This document shows positions 1 through 9,447 of a DNA stretch of 25,293 nucleotides, in pieces. The notes below the pieces were generated by a model. The model was not told the origin of the DNA. It searched no databases and saw only the letters and a list, made by a program, of their open reading frames with translations. The first letter of the stretch is position 1, and every line of letters starts with the position of its first letter. The translations under genes and the position numbers were made by a program. This stretch comes from Isoetes engelmannii (taxonomy: Eukaryota > Streptophyta > Lycopodiopsida > Isoetales > Isoetaceae), in assembly GCA_011763485.2 (NCBI GenBank), contig JAANSK020164445.1, forward strand, positions 1-25,293, written 5' to 3'.

Positions 1-31
1 CATGCGGGGTACATGACGTATCTACGGCATG

Positions 32-106
32 TACTAGTGACGTGGCATACATATTATATGGTATTTATACCGTATAAATATTATGGAACGTCACACATCA
101 CTAGTA
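32..106. repeat. 75-bp foldback element with ACTAGT ends
   Basis: The stretch begins TACTAGTGACGTG and ends with its near reverse complement (CACATCACTAGTA; the outermost nine bases match exactly). The middle is AT-rich and itself partly self-complementary around GGTATTTATACC. It could be a tiny MITE-like foldback or a relic of two inverted transposon ends. The outer ACTAGT followed by ACGTG resembles the ends at 19680 and 21967 in this window, which are called Helitron 3' termini below. No target duplication was recognised. Confidence 0.4.
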
Positions 107-864
107 GAGAGATTGTTGCCATTCATCCCTGGACAATATTTGATCTAAATAAACGACCACCAATTCCCAGTTGGCTAGCAAGAAGGCCAGCATTACTAGC
201 CAAGAGATCAATACCAATATTTGATCTCGGAGCACATGCTGCCAATATTTGATCTCTGTTTGAACACAATAGCAGAGATTTCTCTCGTAGATCAGCACCA
301 TTTGAATCACACGTCCTAAATAACTTATCCTAATTTCTTGACATGAAGTCTATACTTCCCGGATTAAATTTTAGTTCATTATTTTATATTTGAGTACATC
401 TATGTGTTTAAAATTTGTATCATAGATAGCATGGTGACGTTGGCAGCTATAAATTCAATGTGACAACATCCATCAATTAATGATGGTGGATTCAAGCTCT
501 TTGAGAGGTAATTTGGAATCCAAGAGTAGTATTTTCCACCAGCAGTAGTATTTTTCCTTGTCAACAAGACCAGCATACGTCTGAATGATAGGTGGTTAGA
601 TGTAATTGAAGAAAGATGTCAGTTAGAACAATCTTCACAGGTGGCTAGAGGTAAAGGTCTACGCTCAAACGAATAGCCACATAAATGCCGATATTACATT
701 GATTATAGCCTCATTACACAATTTAGCATTTCAAGATTGGGAGCTACATGCAAAAAAAACTTCCTTAATTCAAAATCCAATAATATGTGAGGGTCCTGCA
801 TTCATAACATAGATCACATTAATAAAGATGCTTTAGATTTTGGTTTGGGATTCAAACTTCTGGT
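107..864. other. Intergenic, AT-rich, no gene seen
   Basis: No convincing coding region lies here. The motif CAATATTTGATCT occurs three times between about 138 and 257, spaced roughly 75 and 31 bases apart. Bases 542-576 resemble the start of the LINE at 879-913 and are listed separately. The rest is ordinary AT-rich intergenic DNA. Confidence 0.5.
542..576 (+). repeat. 35-bp partial copy of LINE 5' region
   Basis: Bases 542-576 match 879-913 at 31 of 35 positions, and all four differences are transitions. The copy at 879 encodes the start of the LINE endonuclease, reading (V)AFSLVNETN in one frame. The copy here reads VVFFLVNKTS in its matching frame. Similarity stops sharply on the right. 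It may be a fragment of a second, older LINE insertion. Confidence 0.4.
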
Positions 865-1510
865 ACATGTATCAACATGCAGTAGCATTTTCCCTTGTCA
901 ACGAGACCAACATGGTTGGAGCGCCAGTTTGCAGCTGTTGCTTCTTCTTTAGGGCAGACTAATGGGGGCACTCTGATTGCTTGGAAGATGGATGTGCAGG
1001 TCACGTACTCTGCAGCGGATAAGTTTGGTCGTTGGATGATCATTAAGTGGCTAGAGGGTGGTCAGGAGTGGGGGATTGTCAATGTGTATGCTCCAAACCA
1101 GCCATCTCGACGGGGTGCGTTGTGGGCCACTATCAGGCACAAGCTGCGAAACCTTGGGGGTTTGCAGGTTGCATGGTTGTTATTAGGGGATTTTAGTATG
1201 GTAGAGAGAGTGGTAGATTGCACCGGCACCGGCATGCAGGTGGTGTAGGGCTTTGAGAAAGATCAGTGGTCACGTCTGATGCAGGAGGTAGCTTTGGTGG
1301 AGGTTCCAGTTTTAATCGGCAGATTGGGGCTGGCCGTGCGTATGCTAGGCATGACCGTTGTTACGGTTCTCCTATCACTCTGGATGGTGTGCCCTCTTTG
1401 CGCAGGCATAATATCTTGGCCTCCTCAGTCTCTGACCACTACCCTCAGTTGGTGTCTGAGCGAGGTGGTGTTATTCCTCGGCCCTCTAGGACGGTGTTTC
1501 GTTTGAACAC
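865..1510 (+). pseudogene. LINE endonuclease domain (EEP), frameshifted
   Basis: This is the apurinic/apyrimidinic-like endonuclease that nicks target DNA for LINE integration. Visible motifs are GGTLIAW (about 967-987), VNVYAPN (about 1078-1098), LLGDFS (about 1180-1197, equivalent to the family's GDFN) and SDHYPQL (about 1431-1451, the catalytic SDH). The first three are in one frame up to the stop at about 1246. SDH lies in another frame, so a frameshift falls near 1250. An upstream piece containing NET, the expected metal-binding Glu, is in yet another frame. Confidence 0.75.
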
Positions 1511-2029
1511 CTGGCTATTGAAGGATGAGGAATTCTCGGCGCAATGCCAGGACATGTGGCTGGACACTTTCTCCTCTGTGGACAGTATGGCGGGCATGGT
1601 AGAGGCTCTTGCTAGGGTGAAGCGCTTTGCTAAGGAGTTTGGGAGGCAGCGGGTGCAGCAGGAGCGGCAGGAGTTGCATGCTCTCTACCAAGAGTTGGAG
1701 AGGATTCGGGCGCAACCTTCTGATGGGGTTAGGGAGAATGATGTGTTGCAGCATATTAATGCCCTGTAGCAGGTTAAGGTTCGGGAGGCGCATGTGAAAG
1801 CGAGTCTTACCTAGTTGAAGGAGGGGGATACGAGTTCATCCGTGTTCTTTCGGGCAGCCAGGCAGTGGCGATATGCGGCATCTATGGCATCTCTTGCCTT
1901 GCCCGATGGCCAGACATTGGAGGACCCTGCTGAGTTGCGGAGGTATGTGCACGCCCATTTCTCCGGGTTTTTTTGCGCAACATACGCTCCCCTATGAGCA
2001 GGAGATGCCGGAGTTGGTTTTGGCAGTGG

Positions 2030-3240
2030 TCAAGCCTTCCATTTCGCCTCATCAGCGTGACAGTCTGGAGCAGCAGCTCTCAAGAGATGATCTCGCAGAG
2101 GCATGCATGTATATGGCCAAGGATAAGTGTCCAGGGCTGTATGGCATTCCTGTTGAGTTCTTCCAGACTTATTGGGAGTGGGCCGGTGAGTCGGTGTACT
2201 AGGTATATCTTGAGTTGCTGCAGTCCTCACAGCTTGACCAGATCCTGAATACCGCATGCATTTCCCTCGTCCCGAAGGTGAGGCAGCCTTCCACCATTAG
2301 TGATTGGAGGCCTATTTCCCTGATGTCTTCTGTGTATAAGCTCATTGCAAAAGCCATGGCAGCGAAGCTGAAGCCTGTGTTGTCCTCTGCCATTAGCAGG
2401 GTTCAGTCTGGGTTCATTCCTGGGAGAAACATTTTGACGAATGTGGCGGCGGCTTATGATGACCTTTATTGGGCCAGGAGAACAGATCAAGGCATTGCAT
2501 ACCTGAAGCTAGATTTTGCCAAAGCTTATGACAGTGTTCGCTGAGAGTTTCTGTCTGCCATGATGTTAGCATTGGGCTGTGGCCCCCGGTTCACAGAGAC
2601 TGTTATGAAGTTGCACATGTCGGCTCGAGCCACAGCGGTGTGCCAGGGTGAGCCCTCGGCTTTCTTCTCATTGGGCAGAGGGGTGCGTCAGGGGTGCCCT
2701 CTAGCACCGTTCTTGTTTACGATTGTAGCAGAGGCCCTATCCCAGTTGCTTCTGGTTGTTGTGGAGGAGGGCATGGTGGATGGGCTCCAGATGCAGGATG
2801 GTAGCCAAGATTATCAATCAGTTTGCTGATGACATCTTCCTCTTTTTGGTGGCAGAGGAAAGGAATTTGCGGAATGTCACGGGTCTGCTCGACACCTTCT
2901 CTTTGGCTTCGGGCATTCTCTTGAATTGGGGCAAGTGCTCTGCTTTATGGGCCTTGTTGATGCTGCCTCCTCCTTGTCTGGCCTTTTTCCCGTGGAAGGT
3001 GCTCCTAGGCAATGCATATACGAAGCTGCTGGGTATTCCTTTTGATGGGGATATCTCCATAGGGCGGGGGATGAGATCTTGCAGGGGTTGCAGAAGCATC
3101 TCAATTGGTGGAAGGGCAGTAAGCTGTCTATGGCAGGGAACAATGGCTAAGTCGGTACTGTGTAGTACGCATGTGTACACGGCATCTGCAATGCTCGCCC
3201 CTGAAGGAAAGATGCAAGCATTGGATACGATGATGTGAAA
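2030..3240 (+). pseudogene. LINE reverse transcriptase domain, stops and frameshift
   Basis: This is the polymerase of the LINE (RVT_1 family). In order one sees CPGLYGIPVEFFQ (finger region), DWRPISLMSSVYKLIAKAMA, RVQSGFIPGRNI, motif A with its Asp in LKLDFAKAYDSV (about 2506-2541), motif B GVRQGCPLAPFLF (about 2680-2718), and motif C FADD (about 2822-2833). A TAG near 2200 and a TGA at 2542 (probably a former Trp codon) interrupt the main frame. A frameshift just before motif C puts FADD in a different frame. All catalytic residues survive although the frame does not. Confidence 0.88.
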
Positions 3241-3680
3241 CTTTGTATGGGGCGGGGATGATGAGGGGGTAGTGGTTAAGGTGGCGTGGTGGAAGTGTCT
3301 CCGCCCCCGGGAGAACGGAGGTTTGGCCATCTTGGAATTAGCTTTGCACAACAAGGTGTTGGTCTCCAAGTTTGTGTGGAGTATTCTGTAGGATGGAGCA
3401 TCTTCTCCTGGTGCAGCGTTGTTGTTACAGTCTTTTCACCACTGTGTGGCGTTTGGGAAGCCCTCTATCCATGTGGAGTTGCCATGCCTGTATGGGGTAA
3501 GGCCTTTCCCGCATGCATCCCCTTTTCTCACCGGGGTGTTGCGGGCTTGGGATCATGTGCGGGTGATGTTCCAGCTGGATTATACCGCAGTGTATCATCA
3601 CTCCTCGCCTTTCTTGTGGTCCCCTTGCCTCCGATGCACTTGCCTCTGGCCGCCACTGTGCATGCCCGGATGCAGGCCCG

Positions 3681-4511
3681 TTGGAGGCGGGCTGTGTGCT
3701 CACCCTAGAAGACTGGTATTGGGAGGGCCAGGTAGCATCGTGGGAGTTCTTCCAGACCCGTTTCCGTCTAAGGGCCAGTGACCGGGTCATTTGGGAGCAG
3801 GTGGCCGATAGCATTCCGCTGCATATTCCTTTATTGCTTCAGGATGATGTGATGGTGCAGGTTTGGAAGGTTCATCCTGACGTTGAGGCTACGTGCTTTG
3901 TGCGGTCTTTCTACCGTGTGCTAGTGATTCGCGACACTTTGCCTCCTTTTGGCAAGTGGTCTCTGCAGCTTTCGGGCTCCAGCTGGCGCTCGGTCTGGGT
4001 TTGGACTTGGAGTCCCCTTCCCCCTCCGAAGGTTAGGGTGCTGCTGTGGCAGGTGGTGCACCGTTGTATCAAGGTGAATGCCCTGGTGAGCAGGTTTAGG
4101 CCAGGGGTGAGTCCTTTGTGCCCCTGTTGTGGTCTTCATGTAGAGACGGTGGAGCATTGTTTGGTCCTCTGCCCCCATTTGCTGCCGGCCTGGGATTGGG
4201 TTCGGGCTCGGTTCCAGGTTCGGCTGACTAGCCAGCAGTTGCTGTCACATTTATATCCAGAGGCTTGGCCTCTTGTGAGGAAGCATGTCTTGCATTTATG
4301 TGTGGCCTGGCTGGTATGGCTTATCTGGAAACGGCGGCAGTTGTGCATTTTTCAGGGGATCCAGCAGCCTTCGGCCTCCTTGGTCCCCCGTCTTCGGTAT
4401 AAATTATTCCAGAGTTTCTTGGTGTTTCTGGGCCTGACAGAGCAGAAGTTTGCCATCTGGCGGGACTTCCTGGGTGTTGTAGATGATGAAGGCCACTTCG
4501 TGCAGCAGTAG
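3681..4511 (+). pseudogene. LINE C-terminal region with zf-RVT domain
   Basis: A 276-codon open stretch forms the 3' end of the LINE polyprotein. The plant zf-RVT signature is visible: WTWSPLPPPKVRVLLWQVVH followed by the cysteine cluster CPCCGLHVETVEHCLVLCP and WDWV (about 3990-4200). This domain follows the RT in plant LINEs and is also found in Arabidopsis and rice copies. Its length suggests the last part decayed less, or simply drew fewer stops. It is separated from the RT by frame changes between 3060 and 3680. Stop TAG is at 4509-4511, 110 bases before the poly(A). Confidence 0.8.
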
Positions 4512-4622
4512 TTGGGATGATGGAGTGGTGGGATATCACTGTCTCTGTGAGGCAGTTCACTTTCCTCTCCACTTACTTTGTATCATTGCCATTCTTTTAA
4601 TACATTGAAATTAAGTTCTTCG

Positions 4623-4634
4623 AAAAAAAAAAAA
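4623..4634 (+). other. Poly(A) tail of the LINE
   Basis: Twelve adenines follow a 3' UTR-like stretch containing TTAATACATTGAAATTAAG. This is the expected 3' end of a target-primed LINE insertion and sets its right border. Confidence 0.75.
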
Positions 4635-4657
4635 GATTGTCATTCATTTGAAACATA

Positions 4658-4729
4658 AAAGGAACATGATCAATTGAATGAACATCTTGTTAAAAGAAAA
4701 GAAAAGAAAAGAAAGGAACATGATCAGAA
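4658..4729. repeat. AAAGA microsatellite between two 15-bp repeats
   Basis: The string AAAGGAACATGATCA occurs at about 4658-4672 and again at about 4713-4727. Between them lie four units of AAAAG/GAAAA (about 4692-4714). Replication slippage is the simplest explanation. Confidence 0.55.
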
Positions 4730-4986
4730 TCTGGATTGCTTTCCAAGAACATAAAATACATCACATATCCAATGGCATACAGATCTCCTAGCAAAAGATA
4801 CAATAGTACTATTTTCATTAGGTTGGATGCAAGTAAACAGTTTGTACCTAGAAATCTTGCAAGCCCAGTGAATACGATGAAGCTAAAGGGTTTACATAAA
4901 GTAAAAACATGCGCCCCCATTTTGTTCTTTACAATGTCTGGTGATTGGCATGGCCAACAAAACAAACCATCTGAATGCTCATTCAA
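4720..4986 (-). pseudogene. Possible protein-kinase (CK1-like) fragment, decayed
   Basis: Read on the minus strand, one open stretch contains FIVFTGLARF followed about 30 residues later by GDLYAIGYVMYFMF. These resemble, loosely, the DFGLA(K/R) and DDLE(A/S)LGYVLMYFL motifs of casein kinase 1. The catalytic DFG Asp is absent (VFTG), and the CK1 activation segment between the motifs is not recognisable. The same stretch could equally be a chance hydrophobic ORF. Splice-like sites (TTGCTAG before GDLYAIGY) are present but not decisive. The neighbouring plus-strand ORF at 4736-5032 has no recognised features and is not called. Confidence 0.22.
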
Positions 4987-5039
4987 CCAGAAAATGTTTC
5001 CTTCACCTGAAAGTATTATAGTGCATGTGTAAGCGACAC

Positions 5040-5640
5040 TTCATGCCCCCCCTCATCCTTCTACCTCTTCTACTTGTAGTGGCACATTATTCAACAGATT
5101 CCTTGCACTTCAATGTACCATGCCTTAGATGAATGCATAAGCATTTATGATTTTTTTTTTTATGATGAACTCAATGTGAAACGTAGACTCCTTTGGATGT
5201 GGCTAACACGATAAGAATCTAAGTAAGAAATGTAAATCATGTAGTTCCCTTAGAATATGAGACTCCAACAGAGAAGTTGGGTCGCCAGTTTTGTCTGTCG
5301 TGCATTCTCTTGCCGACATGTGCACTCCACAATAACACAGAATGGAAGTTCGGTGCTCCATTCCGCTCATCCGCTAGACAACAAGTAGATTAGTGTCAGA
5401 TATTAGGTTGAGTGCCGGTTTGGACAACTCGCTGATCAACTGTACAAATGCATCAAATGGTAGACGAATCAACTGAAGATCTGTGCAGCCGATTCAACTG
5501 GCTAGAAGAGCAACTCTGGAAAACACTAGAAGAATTGGCAGCGAATCTGTACAAAACGGCAGCAGATCGTCTTCCTTATGCAAAAAAAAATGCCCAATCT
5601 ATGCTTAAATCTGCTCAAACTCGTCGAATCTTTGCTTTAA
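5040..5640. other. Intergenic; no recognised gene
   Basis: Mostly AT-rich. An open stretch of 66 codons at 5448-5648 (+) starts MHQMVDESTEDLCSRFNWLE and reads like a fragment of a retroelement or a coiled region, but there is no family match I can defend. It runs straight into the degenerate repeat at 5655-5765. Confidence 0.35.
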
Positions 5641-5654
5641 CCTGCTGAATCTGT

Positions 5655-5765
5655 GCGAAAACTTTGCAAGTCTCGCTAAGACTTGCCAAAGTTCGCTAAA
5701 ACTTGCTAAAAATTACCGAATCTCGCTGAAACTTGCTAAAACTTGCTTAATCTGTGCTTAATTTC
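5655..5765. repeat. Degenerate CGCTAAAACTTG repeats
   Basis: Variants of CGCTAAAACTTGC recur about seven times (for example TCGCTAAGACTTGCC, TTCGCTAAAACTTGC, TCGCTGAAACTTGC, TAAAACTTGCTTAA). Spacing is irregular at 15-30 bases. It looks like an old slipped minisatellite that leads directly into the GC-rich hairpin that follows. Confidence 0.45.
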
Positions 5766-5786
5766 GCTGGTTCCCCAACTTCTCTG

Positions 5787-5913
5787 TTGTAGGGGAAGGG
5801 AACTTGGGGCTCCCTTTCCGCAACAGGGGTAGACCTGCTCCCGGCTGCCGCTGGTCGCGGGGCCCCTGCCCCTATTGTGAAAAGGGAGCCCCAAATTCCC
5901 TGCCCCTATACAA
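5787..5913. repeat. GC-rich inverted repeat, ~43-bp arms
   Basis: The left arm (5787-5830) and right arm (5870-5913) are reverse complements with few mismatches; the best core is TTGGGGCTCCCTTTCC against GGAAAGGGAGCCCCAA, where the right arm reads AAAAGGG for GGAAAGGG. The roughly 40-bp GC-rich loop can also pair in part. Surrounding DNA is AT-rich, so this is a compositional island. It could be a foldback transposon or a strong RNA/DNA hairpin. No coding capacity. Confidence 0.65.
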
Positions 5914-6015
5914 TTTCCCAATGTTAAAAGGGTTTTCAAGTGTCATTGTTACCTAAACTTTCCAGAAAACATGACATGGTCTATTACGTCACTCTCAGAT
6001 GAGACCACAAACACA

Positions 6016-6171
6016 CCACAATAATATTAAGAACGGACACACACAATAATATTAGGAACACACACTAAAGCGCATCACAACATAAGAAACATACCACAAT
6101 AATATTAAGATTGAACACAAGCAATAATATTAAGAACACACACTCAAGCGCATTATAACATAAGAAACAGA
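6016..6171. repeat. 78-bp imperfect tandem duplication
   Basis: Two head-to-tail copies start at 6016 and 6094, both opening CCACAATAATATTAAGA. Each copy contains two CAATAATATTA(A/G)GAAC subrepeats and ends ACATAAGAAAC. The block is purine-rich on this strand. No gene. Confidence 0.65.
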
Positions 6172-6840
6172 CAAGAAACAAGCATTCACATATTCCATAA
6201 CATAGAAAACTATGGTATATACAGCCAAGAATGTAATTCCTTTGTCAACAAATATCATCCGTTAATTCATAAGCACATGCTAAACACATCCTGTTATCAC
6301 GAGGATATGCTTTATTTAGATGCAACAGGGCAATTGCTTATTCAAACCTACCACCAAATAAACAAGTGGAGGATAATGACACCAGAGTTAGTTCCTTATC
6401 CCCTACATTTTGAGCTATGCTAGGTCAAAAGCTCATTTCATAATGTTTTCTTTTGTTGTAAGCAATGACAACTGGGTGGGCATTTAAGCCAATAAGAGCA
6501 AAACAAGTGGAAGATATGATGCATAGGCTCCTTATTGGACCAATTAGAGCTTTTCTTACACCTCATTCAAAGTTTAAAAAAATAAAATAAAAAAATAAAA
6601 TAAAATATGATGTTGACACAAGAAACTACACCTAGAATGGACCAACTCAAGCACTTTTACAAAGGGCTCTAAAAGACTCTCAAAATAAAACAAAATAAAT
6701 AATCAAAGGCCCTAAAGACTAGCATATTAAAACAAAACAAAAATGAAAATAAAAATCAAAGGCCCAGATAAATTGGCACAAATGCACGGTGGCAACATTT
6801 TTAAGTCCTAATTAAGCTGGATTAGCGTGTCTAATTTTTG
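6172..6840. other. AT-rich intergenic upstream of calreticulin
   Basis: No gene is seen. Two A-rich low-complexity blocks (about 6572-6610 and 6680-6765) consist of AAAATAAAAT-type runs, and ATCAAAGGCCC occurs twice (about 6702 and 6757). The region ends in the calreticulin promoter and 5' UTR. Confidence 0.45.
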
Positions 6841-6916
6841 TGCCCGTGTTTCTATTTAGTCCCACTCTTTTGTTCGAGCGTTCAGTGAACAGCAGATCCG
6901 GCGACAGAGGCCCTCC
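6841..6916 (+). promoter_or_regulatory. Calreticulin 5' UTR / proximal promoter (approximate)
   Basis: A TATA-like CTATTTAG lies at about 6852-6859, some 60 bases before the ATG. The following bases shift to a GC-richer 5'-UTR-like composition. No CCAAT-N9-CCACG ER-stress element was recognised in the adjacent upstream sequence, although CCAAT occurs near 6539. The exact transcription start cannot be read from sequence. Confidence 0.3.
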
Positions 6917-9447
6917 ATGGCGTCGTCGATCCCTTCCCTCCTCGCCCTCCTCCTCCTCTTGGCTCCCCTTGGCCATGCCACTGTTTTTTTTGAAGAAAAA
7001 TTTCTAGGTATGTCTTGTCTCTTTTTGTCCGTGTAGCAGAGTCCGTTCTGGGTTTTTCATTCGATTAATCTGCATTTTCCTGGTTGGATCTGACCTTCTC
7101 TACTGCATGCTTTGTTGATCTTTTTCGGTCTAAGAAATTATTTTATGCTCTTATGTTTGGCATGCTAAATCTTGTCTTGTTTGAATTTCATACCATACAG
7201 AAAGCTTAGGCTCTGGGATTTCATTTTATTCATCGTGCAAATCTTAAGCCGCCGCAGGGCTTAAGATTTGCTTATCTATAGTTTTACTTCTATTTGTTTC
7301 GCATGTGTTGGTTTTTGTCTAACGTGTTTTATGAACTTCTTGGTTTCTTTTCTTTGGGGTTAAGACGCTCTGGAATTGGTCACCACTCGCCCATCCTTGT
7401 CTCATATGCTCGATCATTCGTTTCAGATGGTTGGGAAAAGCGCTGGGTAAAATCAGATTGGAAGAAAAGCGAGGGTCAAGCTGGCGAATGGAACCATACA
7501 GCCGGCAAGTGGTATGGCGATGCTGAAGCTGATAAAGGTATAGTTTCATGCAATGAACATTCAATTCTGGAGTCAAGGTGCAAGGGGTATTACACGGAGA
7601 TGCAGTTATTTATTTGAAGTGTTTTGTGATCTGCTAGGAATCCAAACATACCCAGATGCACGGTTTTTTGCAATATCTGCAAAGTTCCCAGAATTCAGCA
7701 ACAAGGGCAAGGCACTTGTTGTTCAGTTCTCTGTCAAGCATGAGCAAGATCTAGACTGTGGAGGCGGATATGTGAAGCTCATGGGTGGTGATGTTGATCA
7801 GAGCCAGTTTAATGGGGACACACCATACAGGTGCAACCGAATTGCATTTCTTTTCCTGTTTTCAGATTCGTTCATGTCTCAAGTCGTGTAACCTGTTTGT
7901 GCAGTATCATGTTTGGGCCAGATATTTGTGGCCCCAGCACAAGGAAGGTTCATGCAATTCTTGGTTATAAGGGAAAGAATTATCTTATCAAGAAGGACGT
8001 TCCATGCAAAACAGACCAGCTCACGCATGTCTATACCCTCATCATAAAGCCAGATGCAACATACAGTATTCTGATTGACAATGAAGAAAAGAAATCTGGA
8101 AGTCTCTATACTGACTGGGATATTCTCCCACCAAAGAAGATCAAAGATCCAGAAGCAAAGAAGGTAGTCACAATGCAGTTAGTCAGTATTTTTCTGAGTT
8201 CGATTTTGTAATGACGTTTGCCTGTTATTTGTAGCCTGAAGATTGGGATGACCGGGAGTACATAGATGATCCAGAGGACAAGAAGCCAGAGGTAATTGCT
8301 TTTCACTGATGGGTTTTTCAATGTTCACTGATCGTCTGCTTTCCTTGCTTTTTTATTAGGGTTATGATGACATCCCAGCAGAAATTACAGATCCTGAAGC
8401 TGTGAAGGTACAATTAGCTCTAGCAGGAATAATTTATGTAGAGTGGACGATTTGCTTAATTTTTGTTGCACTGGCAGCCTGAGGATTGGGATGAGGAGGA
8501 AGATGGAGAATGGAAGGCGCCTACCATACCAAATCCCGACTACAAAGGACCATGGGAAGCTAAGGTAAAGCTCTTTTTATGAAACATGCTACATGTCATA
8601 TTTTTTGACATTGCTCTCTCTATATATTATGATTATAATTTGAGCTAATGTATATGTGGGGTTTTGAATTTTGCGTTGTAATAGAAACTTAAGAATCCTG
8701 CATATAAGGGCAAGTGGAAGGCTCCTCTCATTGACAATCCAGGTTAATCACTAATGGCACTTCCCTGTTGGTTTTATGGTCCATGACACATTTTTACTCA
8801 AATTTTTCAATATGCTGTTAAATCAGACTTTAAAGATGATCCTGAGCTTTATGTCTTTCCGAGCCTTAAGTACATTGGGCTTGAACTTTGGCAGGTATGT
8901 GATTCTGGATTTGTGGTCGTTTCATAAAGAAGCTATGTTGGTGTATATTAGTGACATGACTGACATTGCCTGTTAATTATTTATGAATAGGTGAAATCTG
9001 GTTCCATTTTTGATAACTTCCTTGTCTGTGATGACCCCGAGTATGCAAAGAAGTTTGCTGAAGAAACCTGGGGCAAGAGCAAAGAGGTAATGTGTTGGGA
9101 AGTCTCTTACAGTTTTGAAGTGAATTTGGTGTAATCCTTAGTTTTGTATGGCAGGCTGAAAACACTGCGTTTGAAGAATCCAAGAAGAAGACAACAGAGG
9201 AAGAGGTAAACTTTCAAGTCATGATTAAATGCTGTTAAAAACTCTTTTTTCTCATGGTCTTCTGAATTATAATCTTGCAGATTGAAGAGCCAGAAGATGA
9301 TGCTGAAGAGGATGAAACAGAATCACATTCAGCTGGGGATGATGATGATCATGTTAATATCATCTTTCTCTTTTTTCTCCATTCAATTCAGGTTAATATA
9401 AGAGTTAGATCTAAGGTTGGATTTTTTTTTTTCAGGATGAGTTGTAA
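6917..9447 (+). CDS. CRT: Calreticulin, 13 exons, 400 aa
   Basis: ER-lumen lectin chaperone and calcium-binding protein. Exons: 6917-7007, 7427-7537, 7638-7830, 7905-8163, 8235-8291, 8360-8407, 8478-8564, 8685-8742, 8827-8894, 8991-9086, 9155-9205, 9281-9352, 9436-9447. All introns are GT-AG and exons sum to 1203 bases with no internal stop. Residues 1-21 are a signal peptide ([21 protein letters not shown]). Family signatures [15 protein letters not shown] (101-115) and IMFGPDICG (133-141) are present, and Cys108, Cys140 and Cys166 occur as usual. The proline-rich P-domain follows: three type-A repeats (DPEAKKPEDW-like, ~211-250), then three type-B (GxWxA...NPxY, ~259-303). The acidic C-domain ends in HDEL. 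N53-H-T is an N-glycosylation sequon. Nothing is missing; this looks like a working gene. Confidence 0.97.
9353..9435 (+). other. Last calreticulin intron, splits the HDEL signal
   Basis: The 83-base intron lies between CAT (His) and GAT GAG TTG TAA (Asp-Glu-Leu-stop). Its donor is GTTAATAT rather than the usual GTAAGT/GTATGT, and the acceptor is a T-run followed by TTCAG. An internal AG at 9390-9391 is followed by a second GTTAATAT. If retained, the frame runs on through a hydrophobic tail to a TGA at 9470-9472, so the ER-retrieval signal would be lost. Confidence 0.85.

Larger units (their letters stand above)
865..4634 (+). mobile_element. Degenerate plant LINE (non-LTR retrotransposon)
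   Basis: The order of domains is that of a plant L1-type ORF2: an apurinic-type endonuclease (about 865-1500), a linker, reverse transcriptase (about 2030-3240) and a zf-RVT zinc-knuckle tail (about 3980-4200). A run of 12 adenines at 4623-4634 is a typical LINE poly(A) 3' end. No ORF1 (gag-like) is visible upstream, so the copy is probably 5'-truncated near 865. It is dead: in-frame stops occur near 1768, 1812, 2200 and 2542, and frame changes near 1250, 2810, 3060-3240 and 3390. The stretch is more GC-rich than its surroundings. No target-site duplication matching the sequence after the poly(A) was found upstream. Confidence 0.9.

Noticed and set aside
13-252. 79-codon ORF at the window start
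   Set aside because: It crosses the 75-bp foldback and the CAATATTTGATCT repeats and has no protein features.
2818-3369. 183-codon minus-strand ORF
   Set aside because: It lies antisense to the LINE reverse transcriptase and has no motif of its own; it is a shadow of the GC-rich LINE.
865-4634. Target-site duplication of the LINE
   Set aside because: The sequence after the poly(A) (GATTGTCATTCATTTG) was looked for before the 5' end and no copy was found, so no duplication is claimed.
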